Translations under genes and position numbers: made by a program | In this document: in pieces, positions 8,499 through 14,394 of the stretch | How positions within the stretch are numbered: the stretch's first letter is position 1 | Layout of the letters: the number at the start of each line of letters is the position of its first letter | NCBI GenBank assembly: GCA_049509395.1 | Contig: JBEKZY010000201.1 | Location: 1-14,394, forward strand | Source of the DNA: JBEKIK01 sp049509395 | GTDB taxonomy: Bacteria > Planctomycetota > Planctomycetia > Pirellulales > Thermoguttaceae | Reading direction: 5' to 3' | Length of the DNA stretch: 14,394 nt | Notes under the pieces: model-generated | Told to the model about the DNA's origin: nothing | Database searches by the model: none | The model's input: the letters and a program-made list of their open reading frames with translations, nothing else

Positions 8499-8501
8499 AG
8501 G
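8497..8501 (+). promoter_or_regulatory. Ribosome binding site for the 8510 start
   Basis: AAAGG overlaps the preceding stop codon and lies 8 nt before ATG 8510. It supports 8510 as the original start even though most of the first 75 codons derive from inserted repeat sequence. Confidence 0.5.
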
Positions 8502-8509
8502 TTTTAGCA

Positions 8510-9097
8510 ATGATATCGGGTCGTAATCGTGCAGAAATCTGTGAAATCCTCGTTCCTACGGTCCTCCGTGGGAACGCAATTGCGGCTAGGCTCAGTGTCT
8601 CTGCAAACAACGCTGGAGCGTCGGACAAAGTGGGTTCCCACGCTGGAGCGTGGGAACCAGATGCTTTGCCGTTTAGAAGTGGCAAATGCGCCATATTCTC
8701 TGCGGCGGGTCGCCGGTCGCAAACGAATAGAGCGAAAATTTGCGTGTTGATCGTTTGTTTTGTTATTTTGTTGATATTGTCCGCTTCGAATGCCGTCGCC
8801 GCGAGTGAAAGCCCATCGGAGACGGTCGGCACGCTCGAGCGGATTCAGGCAAAGATGGTGAAGATTTACGGCGCGGGCGGATATCGCGGCCTGGAATCTT
8901 ATCAAAGCGGCATGTTGATTTCGCCCCAGGGACATATTCTTACAGCTTATAGTCACGTACTCGATACCGATTATATCACCGCCTATCTGGCCGACGGCCG
9001 GAAATTCGAGGCTAAACTGCTGGGGGCCGATCCGCGATTGGATGCGGCCGTGCTTATGAAACGCCTTATCGCGGACCGATATACGTGCTCGACGTGA
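8510..9097 (+). pseudogene. 5' part of broken trypsin-like protease gene
   Basis: This fragment encodes 195 residues. Residues about 13-52 come from a palindromic repeat. A hydrophobic export signal follows (about 77-97, VLIVCFVILLILSASNAVA), then the first half of a trypsin-like domain. His149 (LTAYSHVL) and Asp178 (ADPRLDAAVL) align with the triad His and Asp of the upstream protease. The homology ends at about 9057: the frame continues for a dozen unrelated residues to a stop at 9095-9097. The sequence then resumes in another frame with ETPYRGPIYVLDVKTNN (GAA at 9058). Compared with the intact paralogue, about 60 residues (about 180 nt) between triad Asp and Ser are missing. A deletion plus frameshift is inferred; a sequencing or assembly error cannot be excluded. 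ATG 8510 has an AAAGG site 8 nt upstream; GTG 8744 is an in-frame alternative. Confidence 0.8.
8551..8658. repeat. Composite palindromic repeat element
   Basis: Three inverted repeats lie in a row. CGTTCCTACG (8551-8560) pairs with CGTGGGAACG (8567-8576) with one mismatch. ACGCT-GG-AGCGT is at 8610-8621. GGTTCCCACGCT (8633-8644) pairs perfectly with AGCGTGGGAACC (8647-8658). The inner ACGCTGGAGCGT occurs twice, at 8610-8621 and 8640-8651. It resembles a REP/BIME-type dispersed element. Read through in the protease frame it encodes the peptide SHAGAWEP, which I recall as recurrent in planctomycete annotations. Confidence 0.8.
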
Positions 9098-9597
9098 AGA
9101 CGAACAACCCGGGCAGCGCGGGCGGAGCATTGGTCAACCGCAAAGGCGAACTCCTGGCCATGCTGGGCAAAGAGCTGAGAAACTCGATGAACAATACCTG
9201 GCTTAACTACGCTGTTCCCGTGGAGGAGCTTCGCCAGTCGGTCGAGGCGATTCGAGCCGGAAAATTCGTTGCCCAAGTGGAATCCGACCCCAACCGCAAG
9301 CCGGCGCACGCGCTTACTTTAGAGGCCCTGGGCATCGTGCTGGTGCCTGACGTGTTGGAACGAACTCCGCCTTACGTGGAACTGGTCCGGGCAGGGTCGC
9401 CAGCCGAAAAGGCCGGCCTCCAGAGTGACGATCTTGTGGTTCTTTTAGGCGACCAACTGGTTCAATCCTGCAAGCTCTTACGGTCGGATCTTGAATGCGT
9501 GGATGCTTTTGATTCGGTTAAGATCACGGTGCTGCGAGGACGGGATTTGATGGAATTTAGCTTGTCCGAGGCGGCGCCGAAGAAAGATACGCCATGA
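9085..9597 (+). pseudogene. 3' part of broken trypsin-like protease gene, with PDZ
   Basis: This is the continuation of the broken protease. The open frame carries homologous sequence from about 9058 (ETPYRGPIY); a GTG at 9085 would allow a 170-residue product without a signal peptide, so export would be lost. The segment NNPGSAGGALVN aligns with NPGNSGG of active members and puts Ala where the nucleophilic Ser should be, so the parent gene was probably inactive before it broke. Residues about 65-165 form a PDZ domain (LVRAGSPAEKAGLQSDDLVVLL, then VKITVLRGRD). The stop overlaps an ATG of the next reading frame (ATGA at 9594-9597). No clear Shine-Dalgarno precedes the GTG, so independent translation is doubtful. 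Confidence 0.75.
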
Positions 9598-9613
9598 CTG
9601 GACAGTTTATGAT

Positions 9614-9655
9614 TGCAAATTGTGAATTGCAAATTGCAAATTGCAAATTGGAAAA
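9614..9655 (+). repeat. TGCAAAT heptamer array
   Basis: Units TGCAAAT, TGTGAAT, TGCAAAT three times, then TGGAAAA, all in 7-nt register. This is the same repeat as at 93-134. It sits between the ATGA overlap at 9594 and the better-supported start at 9666. If translated it encodes IANCELQIANCKLENE, a peptide type often seen at planctomycete protein starts. Confidence 0.85.
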
Positions 9656-9656
9656 T

Positions 9657-9661
9657 GAGGG
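9657..9661 (+). promoter_or_regulatory. Ribosome binding site deciding the 9666 start
   Basis: GAGGG lies 4 nt before ATG 9666. The upstream ATG at 9594 lacks a comparable site. This favours translation starting after the heptamer array and directly before the signal peptide. Confidence 0.55.
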
Positions 9662-9665
9662 CGCC

Positions 9666-11645
9666 ATGCGCGGGCTTGCCGTGGGCATGTTAAAAGTCTT
9701 AGTGGCCGTGATTGTTCTGGGTTTTATGCATCATGCAATGATTTCCCTTGCGATGGCGGCTGGTGATTTAGATTCACTGGAGCAAAAAGCTATAAACGAC
9801 GCCGTCGATCGGGTCGCGCCCTCGGTGGTCCGTATTGAGACGATCGGGGGATTGGAAGAAGTGGAAAATGTCCATTTCGGGGCCGGTCCGACCACGGGAT
9901 TGGTTATCGATCCGGAGGGATACATCGTATCCAGCGCGTTTGCCTTCAGCAACAAACCGGCCTCGATTATCGTTCGTCTGGCCGATGGCACGCGCAAGCC
10001 GGCCAAACTAGTGGCCACGGACCACGTGCGGATGATCGTGCTTTTGAAGATCGACGCCGATAAACCGCTGCCGGTATGCGAAATAGTGCCTTCCTCGGAA
10101 ATGCGCGTGGGGCAGTGGACCATTGCACTGGGGCGGACATTCGAGGGCGACCGGCCCAACGTTTCCGTGGGGATTCTTAGCGCGAAAGACCGTATCTGGG
10201 GAAAGGCCATTCAAACAGACGCCGCGGTATCGCCCAACAATTACGGCGGGCCGCTGGTGGATATCCGCGGGCGTGTGATGGGCCTGATTGCGCCGCTTTC
10301 GCCGGAATCGGCCGATGAAGTCGCCGGGTACGAGTGGTACGACTCGGGCATCGGTTTTGCGATTCCGGCCGATCACATTCAAAAAATCCTTCCACGCTTG
10401 AAAAAAGGCGAGGATTTGCGGCAGGGTTTTGTAGGCGTGAGCATGCAGTCGCAAAACGTTTACATCTCGGAACCGGTGATCGGCGTTTGCCACGTGAAAT
10501 CGCCCGCCGCCGAGGCCGGACTGAAACCGGGCGACCGGATCGTCGAGGTCGAGGGGCGCAAAATCAGCCGATCGGCCGAATTCCGCGAAGAAATCTACCG
10601 CCGATACGCCGGCGATAAAATCGAACTGGCGGTGCTGCGCGGCAAGGAGCGACTCGAGCGAGAATTGACCTTGGTCGAGAAAATCCCGGCATATCAGCGA
10701 CCTTTTTTGGGAGTGCTGCCGATGCGCGGCGGGGGCGAAGCGGGCGTAAAGATTCGTTATGTCTTTCCCGATGGTCCGGCCGCCAAAGCCGGGATAATCG
10801 CTGGCGACGCCGTCCTTTCTATCGACGGCAAAGCGGTTAATAAACGCGAGGATCTTATCGAGGCCCTGTTGGGATATCAATCCGATCAGCCGGTGGATTT
10901 GGAAGTTCTGCACGAAGGTAAAAATGAGCATCGAAAGTTTAAGCTTGGCAGTTTGAACGAATCGACGCCGCCCGCCGTGCTTCCCGCGGCTTGCGAAAAA
11001 CAAACGCCGGGCGAGGCGAAGGGGCTGGAAACCGGCAAGGTCAAATTGAAAATCGCCGAGTTTCCCAACGACGCTTTCGCATACGTGCCGGAGAACTACG
11101 ATCCGAACGTGCCTTATGGCCTGGTTGTCTGGTTGCATGGAGATGGAGGTTTGGATTGGGCAAAGGCCGTTGCATCCTGGAAACCGCTCTGCGAACGTTA
11201 CGATTTGATTTTGGCGGCTCCGAAATCGGGCGATACCAAAAAATGGACGCCCCGCGACGTAGACCTGGTCAATCAAATGATCGCACAAATAAAGGGCAAA
11301 TACAACGTCGATCCGCTCCGCGTGGTAGTGCATGGTTATGAAACCGGCGGCACGTTGGCATCGTTTATCTCGTTTCGCAATCGTGAGATTATTAGAGCCA
11401 TGGCCGTGGTCGACGCCCCGTTATCTATACTGCCGCCTGAAAGTGATCCCCAATATCGATTTGAGATTTATTTAGCCATGAGCGGAAAATCGCCCGCCGC
11501 ACGATCGCTTAAAAAGATTTTGCCTATGCTGCGTGAAAAAAATATACCCCTGATCGAAAAAAAGCTGGGCGATGAACCTCGTTATCTCAATTCGGAGGAG
11601 TTGGCCGAACTTGCCCGATGGATCGACATGCTGGATAGGATCTGA
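9666..11645 (+). CDS. Exported pseudoprotease with two PDZ and a degenerate hydrolase domain
   Basis: A 659-residue protein from ATG 9666 (GAGGG upstream, signal peptide to about residue 31 ending LAMAAG). ATG 9594 would add 24 residues, mostly repeat-encoded. Residues about 35-246 have a trypsin/HtrA fold pattern, but every triad position is changed on alignment with the 6651 protease: His to Phe92 (SSAFAFS), Asp to Met123 (HVRMIVLLKI), Ser to Tyr193 (SPNNYGGPL). PDZ domains follow at about 251-338 (SPAAEAGLKPGDRIVEVEG) and 346-428 (GPAAKAGIIAGDAVLSIDG). Residues about 460-659 resemble a carboxylesterase-type alpha/beta hydrolase: VVWLHGDGG matches the oxyanion region, but the nucleophile elbow reads HGYETGG with Glu559 replacing Ser. 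No His occurs after His556. A binding, chaperone or scaffold role is inferred rather than catalysis. Confidence 0.88.
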   Translation: MRGLAVGMLKVLVAVIVLGFMHHAMISLAMAAGDLDSLEQKAINDAVDRVAPSVVRIETIGGLEEVENVHFGAGPTTGLVIDPEGYIVSSAFAFSNKPASIIVRLADGTRKPAKLVATDHVRMIVLLKIDADKPLPVCEIVPSSEMRVGQWTIALGRTFEGDRPNVSVGILSAKDRIWGKAIQTDAAVSPNNYGGPLVDIRGRVMGLIAPLSPESADEVAGYEWYDSGIGFAIPADHIQKILPRLKKGEDLRQGFVGVSMQSQNVYISEPVIGVCHVKSPAAEAGLKPGDRIVEVEGRKISRSAEFREEIYRRYAGDKIELAVLRGKERLERELTLVEKIPAYQRPFLGVLPMRGGGEAGVKIRYVFPDGPAAKAGIIAGDAVLSIDGKAVNKREDLIEALLGYQSDQPVDLEVLHEGKNEHRKFKLGSLNESTPPAVLPAACEKQTPGEAKGLETGKVKLKIAEFPNDAFAYVPENYDPNVPYGLVVWLHGDGGLDWAKAVASWKPLCERYDLILAAPKSGDTKKWTPRDVDLVNQMIAQIKGKYNVDPLRVVVHGYETGGTLASFISFRNREIIRAMAVVDAPLSILPPESDPQYRFEIYLAMSGKSPAARSLKKILPMLREKNIPLIEKKLGDEPRYLNSEELAELARWIDMLDRI

Positions 11646-11649
11646 GGAG

Positions 11650-11691
11650 GGATGAGAGATGAAGGATGAGGGATGAGAGATGAGGGACGAG
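11650..11691 (+). repeat. GGATGAG heptamer array
   Basis: Units GGATGAG, AGATGAA, GGATGAG, GGATGAG, AGATGAG and GGACGAG are in 7-nt register just after the preceding stop. The rest of the 168-nt gap to the next gene is first G-rich (11692-11712) and then AT-rich (about 11715-11800). The AT-rich part may hold a promoter, but I could not match a convincing one. No terminator hairpin was seen. Confidence 0.8.
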
Positions 11692-11813
11692 GGGGAAGGC
11701 GGTGGGGGGTTAGTATTTGAAATGGGAAAACTTATATCAGCTCTCTTGTTTATCTCAGATTCTCGTGCCCGGATTTATTTTGAAATAATATTACTCTATG
11801 TGACGGCCTGACC

Positions 11814-12119
11814 ATGCGTAGACATATAGTTGGAATCATGGCCGTGGTGTTGCTTGTGGGAGGGGTGGTGCTTTGGATTTGGTGGCCGAGGGATCAAGGG
11901 GCATTGATGCAATTGGAAGCGGCGTGCTGGCGGATCGGGGGATGTCTGGCCGTGCTTTGGCTGGCGTATCCGGACTTGCGCAACATTCCCCGCTGGCTTT
12001 GGATCGCATTGCCCGCATTGATTTTAGTTCTGGCCAGGTGGCCGCGATTGTTCCTGCTGATTATACCGTTGTTAATTCTTTATGCGTTTATTCGCCCGCG
12101 GTTAAGCAAAGTAGAATAA
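11814..12119 (+). CDS. Small membrane protein of unknown function
   Basis: A 101-residue, strongly hydrophobic protein with three likely membrane segments: about 5-24, 40-52 (weak) and 61-93, the last possibly two short helices broken by RWPR. It has basic residues at the N-terminus (MRRH) and C-terminus (RPRLSK). It is rich in Trp (8 residues). No recognisable family motif is present. No Shine-Dalgarno is visible before ATG 11814; ATG 11838 is an alternative. It stands alone between the protease cluster and the glycosyltransferase gene, 54 nt from the latter. Its membrane-segment pattern makes it more likely real than random, but no function can be assigned. Confidence 0.6.
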   Translation: MRRHIVGIMAVVLLVGGVVLWIWWPRDQGALMQLEAACWRIGGCLAVLWLAYPDLRNIPRWLWIALPALILVLARWPRLFLLIIPLLILYAFIRPRLSKVE

Positions 12120-12135
12120 GCTGATTGGAAGTCTA

Positions 12136-12164
12136 TTGAGGGGCAAACGGTTATCAAGTAAAAT
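12136..12164 (+). promoter_or_regulatory. Possible sigma70-type promoter
   Basis: TTGAGG (12136-12141) and TAAAAT (12159-12164) are separated by exactly 17 nt, close to the TTGACA/TATAAT consensus. Transcription would begin near 12171, only a few bases before ATG 12174, implying a leaderless or near-leaderless mRNA. This fits the absence of a Shine-Dalgarno sequence there. Confidence 0.35.
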
Positions 12165-12173
12165 AGTTCGCTG

Positions 12174-14333
12174 ATGCCTAAACGCAAAAAACTTTCCTCA
12201 GCACACGCTCCCCGGGTCCGCTGGGCAACTTTCCTTCAGTCGGCGCTGCGACATAGAATCCTGGCAGGAGCAGCGATTATCGTCGTTGCCGCCTTCCTTG
12301 TTTACCTTCCCTCTATAAATGGCGGATTCATTCTGGACGACGATTTACTTGTTACAAACAATCGAGTCATCCAAACCTCGGATGGCCTGTATCGGTTCTG
12401 GTGCACATCCGAACCATCAGACTACTGGCCTGCAACCAATACCACATTTTGGATTGAATGGCGATTGTGGGGGATGAACTCGACGGGCTACCACGTCACC
12501 AACCTGGTCCTGCACATTGTCGAGGCGTTGCTGATTTGGATCATTTTGCGCAGATTAGCCATTCCCGGGGCATTCCTGGCAGCCATGATCTTTAGCGTTC
12601 ATCCGGTGAACGTGGAGTCGGTGGCCTGGATCGCGCAGCGGAAAAACATGATGGCGATGTTTTTTTTCCTCTTATCGATTCTGTGGTTTTTAAAATTCTT
12701 CAAATCCGCTCCCCGACCAACCTTCGGTCGGTGCCCGCTCGCGGCTAAACCATCTACCGCCTACCATCCACTTTCCACTTTTTCATCCTTCATCCTTCAT
12801 CCTTCATTCTTTCATTTCTGGTACCGGCTGAGTTTTGCGGCGTTCGTATTGGCGATACTCAGCAAAGGATCGGTGATAGTTTTGCCGGTACTGATATTAG
12901 GCATCATCTGGTGGTTGCGGCCTTTGACGAGACAAGACTTGTTGCGGACCGCGCCTTTTTTTCTGGTAGCCGGCGTGCTGACTGTAGTAAACATGTGGTT
13001 TCAATCGCATGCTTCGAACGAAGTAATCCGTAATGCCGATTATATGGAGCGTCTGTTGGACGCAGGGTGCGTGGTGTGGTTCTACTTTTATAAGGCGATT
13101 TGGCCATTCGACCTGGCTTTTATATATCCGAACTGGAACATTGATACCGGCGATGCATTGTGGTGGTTGCCTTTGTTGGCGGTATTGGCCGTTACTGCGG
13201 CGCTGTGGCGTTATAGAGCAAGCTGGAGCCGGCCATTATTGTTTGCTTGGGGATATTTCTGCCTGGCACTGGCGCCGGTGATGGGATTTGCGGACGTGGG
13301 CTTCATGAAATATTCGCTCTTTGCGGACCATTATCAGCACATTGCAATTATTAGTGCGATTGCATTGGCATCGGCGGGCTGGAGCGAGTGGCGTCACCTG
13401 GCGCGCCACGCAGCGCACTGGACGACTGCCATCGCTGTTGTGACGGTGGGAGCTTTCGCCTTACTAACATATCAACAAAACGAGATGTACCGCGACGCCA
13501 TTACACTGTACCAAGATACGCTGGTAAAAAATCCCGAGTGTTGGATTGCTCAAAATAACTTGGGCGTAGCGCTATTTCATGCGGGCCAACTTCAAGCGCC
13601 GATCGAACTTTACGAGCGAGCCATAAAACTCAATCCCGATTACGCGCCTGTTCACAACAATCTGGGCCTGGCTCTGCACCAGGCAGGCCGGTATCAGGAA
13701 GCGATTGAACATTATGAACAGGCACTGTCGTTCCGGCCCAACTATCCTGAAGCCCACAACAATCTGGGCATAACGTTGTACAAAACCAACCGCCTGCCGG
13801 AGGCGATCGAGCATTACCGAGAAGTCTTGCGATTAGAGCCCGATTACGCCGATGCCCATTGCAACTTGGCCGTCGCACTGGCGCAAGAAGGCCGATTTCA
13901 AGAAGCAATAGAACAATACCGCCAAGCCCTGCAACTCAAACCCGATGACCCCGAGTATCTATACAACCTGGGCAACGCATTGGTAAAAACAGACCAGTTA
14001 AAAGAGGGGATCAAACAGTATGAACAGGCATTGCGATTCAAACCCGATAATCCTAGAGCCCATAGCAACATGGGTGGCGCACTTATCAAGCTGGGTCGCC
14101 CTCAGGAGGCGATCGAACATTTGAAAAAGGCGCTGCAACTCATGCCGGAAGACGTCAACACCTGGAATAATTTGGCAATAGCATATGCCAGGCAGCGACA
14201 ATCCTCCGAGGCCGTTGCCGCGGCTCAGAAGGCATTGGAACTTGCCCGATCGCAGGGGCAGACGGCGCTGGCCAAGCAGATTGAAAATTGGTTGAATTCC
14301 CACAGTGCCAGCCCGACAGAATCTCTGAAATGA
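12174..14333 (+). CDS. GT-C-type membrane glycosyltransferase-like protein with seven TPRs
   Basis: A 719-residue protein of the TMTC/PMT-like type. The first membrane helix (about 28-46) leads into a loop with NGGFILDDD (Asp55-57), the acidic motif expected in the first extracytoplasmic loop of GT-C enzymes. Then follow HPVNVESVAWIAQRKNMMAM (from 143), helices at about 163-176, 219-248, 259-276, 330-345, 354-370, 388-400 and 416-432, and a SLFADHYQH segment near 381-389. Seven 34-residue TPRs run from about 456 to 694 (NNLG-ALxxxGRxxEAIEHYxxAL-xPDY pattern). The 102-nt periodicity is visible in the DNA from 13539 to about 14250. GT-C enzymes transfer sugar from lipid-linked donors to exported proteins or glycans; the acceptor here is unknown. 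Residues about 178-214 are a repeat-derived in-frame insertion between two helices. Confidence 0.88.
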   Translation: MPKRKKLSSAHAPRVRWATFLQSALRHRILAGAAIIVVAAFLVYLPSINGGFILDDDLLVTNNRVIQTSDGLYRFWCTSEPSDYWPATNTTFWIEWRLWGMNSTGYHVTNLVLHIVEALLIWIILRRLAIPGAFLAAMIFSVHPVNVESVAWIAQRKNMMAMFFFLLSILWFLKFFKSAPRPTFGRCPLAAKPSTAYHPLSTFSSFILHPSFFHFWYRLSFAAFVLAILSKGSVIVLPVLILGIIWWLRPLTRQDLLRTAPFFLVAGVLTVVNMWFQSHASNEVIRNADYMERLLDAGCVVWFYFYKAIWPFDLAFIYPNWNIDTGDALWWLPLLAVLAVTAALWRYRASWSRPLLFAWGYFCLALAPVMGFADVGFMKYSLFADHYQHIAIISAIALASAGWSEWRHLARHAAHWTTAIAVVTVGAFALLTYQQNEMYRDAITLYQDTLVKNPECWIAQNNLGVALFHAGQLQAPIELYERAIKLNPDYAPVHNNLGLALHQAGRYQEAIEHYEQALSFRPNYPEAHNNLGITLYKTNRLPEAIEHYREVLRLEPDYADAHCNLAVALAQEGRFQEAIEQYRQALQLKPDDPEYLYNLGNALVKTDQLKEGIKQYEQALRFKPDNPRAHSNMGGALIKLGRPQEAIEHLKKALQLMPEDVNTWNNLAIAYARQRQSSEAVAAAQKALELARSQGQTALAKQIENWLNSHSASPTESLK
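12713..12744. repeat. Small palindromes inside glycosyltransferase gene
   Basis: CCGACC (12713-12718) pairs with GGTCGG (12726-12731) over a 7-nt loop, and CCGC (12735-12738) pairs with GCGG (12741-12744) over TC. Together with the adjacent heptamers they form a composite insertion that is translated in frame. Confidence 0.55.
12754..12809 (-). repeat. Heptamer array inside glycosyltransferase gene
   Basis: Eight units in 7-nt register: CTACCGC, CTACCAT, CCACTTT twice, TTCATCC three times, TTCATTC. TTCATCC is the reverse complement of GGATGAA, so this is the 5404/11650 family in the opposite orientation. It is 56 nt long and encodes part of the Ser/Phe/Pro-rich loop at residues about 194-212. 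Confidence 0.8.
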
Positions 14334-14394
14334 ACCGCCTCCGCATCGCCTGCCGCATTGGCTTCACTTTGTAACTAAGCGGCTGTCCAAAAAT

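Noticed and set aside
9085..9597. A separate functional PDZ gene starting at GTG 9085
   Set aside because: Homologous sequence begins upstream of that GTG at about 9058 and completes the protease domain of the preceding frame. There is no RBS or signal peptide.
9594..9665. ATG 9594 as the start of the pseudoprotease
   Set aside because: It overlaps the previous stop neatly, but it would put a repeat-encoded peptide before the signal sequence. ATG 9666 has GAGGG upstream and a clean signal peptide. It remains possible.
10008..11333. Long antisense open frame (441 codons) opposite the pseudoprotease gene
   Set aside because: The + strand frame has a signal peptide, PDZ and hydrolase-like patterns. 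The antisense product shows no domain or export pattern and is explained by GC-rich codon usage mirrored on the other strand.
14334..14394. Terminator or gene at the 3' edge
   Set aside because: No convincing hairpin with T-tract or start of an open frame is visible in these 61 nt.

Overview
The window reads like the chromosome of a planctomycete, probably in or near the Pirellulales, taken from an uncharacterised genome. This is an inference. It rests on GC-rich genes, large secreted proteins of planctomycete type (an NPCBM-domain protein, tandem trypsin/PDZ proteins, a membrane glycosyltransferase with TPRs), and many short 7-nt tandem arrays and palindromic repeats between and inside genes. 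No rRNA, tRNA, CRISPR array or transposase was seen. All genes lie on the + strand.

Layout. (1) 1-149: non-coding leader with a perfect 16-bp-arm palindrome and a TGCAAAT heptamer array. (2) 150-5404: three tightly packed genes for a membrane-anchored DUF4175-like protein, a secreted coiled-coil protein and a secreted helical protein. In planctomycetes such genes usually sit downstream of a MoxR ATPase / DUF58 / BatA-like cluster; that part would lie upstream of the window and is inferred. (3) 5467-6654: secreted beta-rich protein with a C-terminal NPCBM domain. (4) 6651-11645: three consecutive trypsin-like/PDZ genes. The first has an intact His-Asp-Ser triad. The second is broken by a deletion and frameshift and has Ala at the nucleophile position. 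The third has lost all three triad residues and carries two PDZ domains plus an alpha/beta-hydrolase-like domain that also lacks its nucleophile and any possible catalytic His. (5) 11814-12119: small membrane protein of unknown function. (6) 12174-14333: multi-pass GT-C-type glycosyltransferase-like protein with seven C-terminal TPRs.

Genes 150 to 11645 are nearly contiguous (4-nt ATGA overlaps, 3-nt, 11-nt and 62-nt gaps) and look like one long transcription unit for envelope and periplasmic proteins. The region after it is separated by 168 nt and probably has its own promoters.

The most unusual points are the graded loss of catalytic residues across the three trypsin-like paralogues, ending in a protein with two apparently dead enzyme domains, and the recurrence of 7-nt-period arrays of several unrelated sequences. 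Some of these repeats are translated, having been accepted in frame at gene starts or in a membrane-protein loop.
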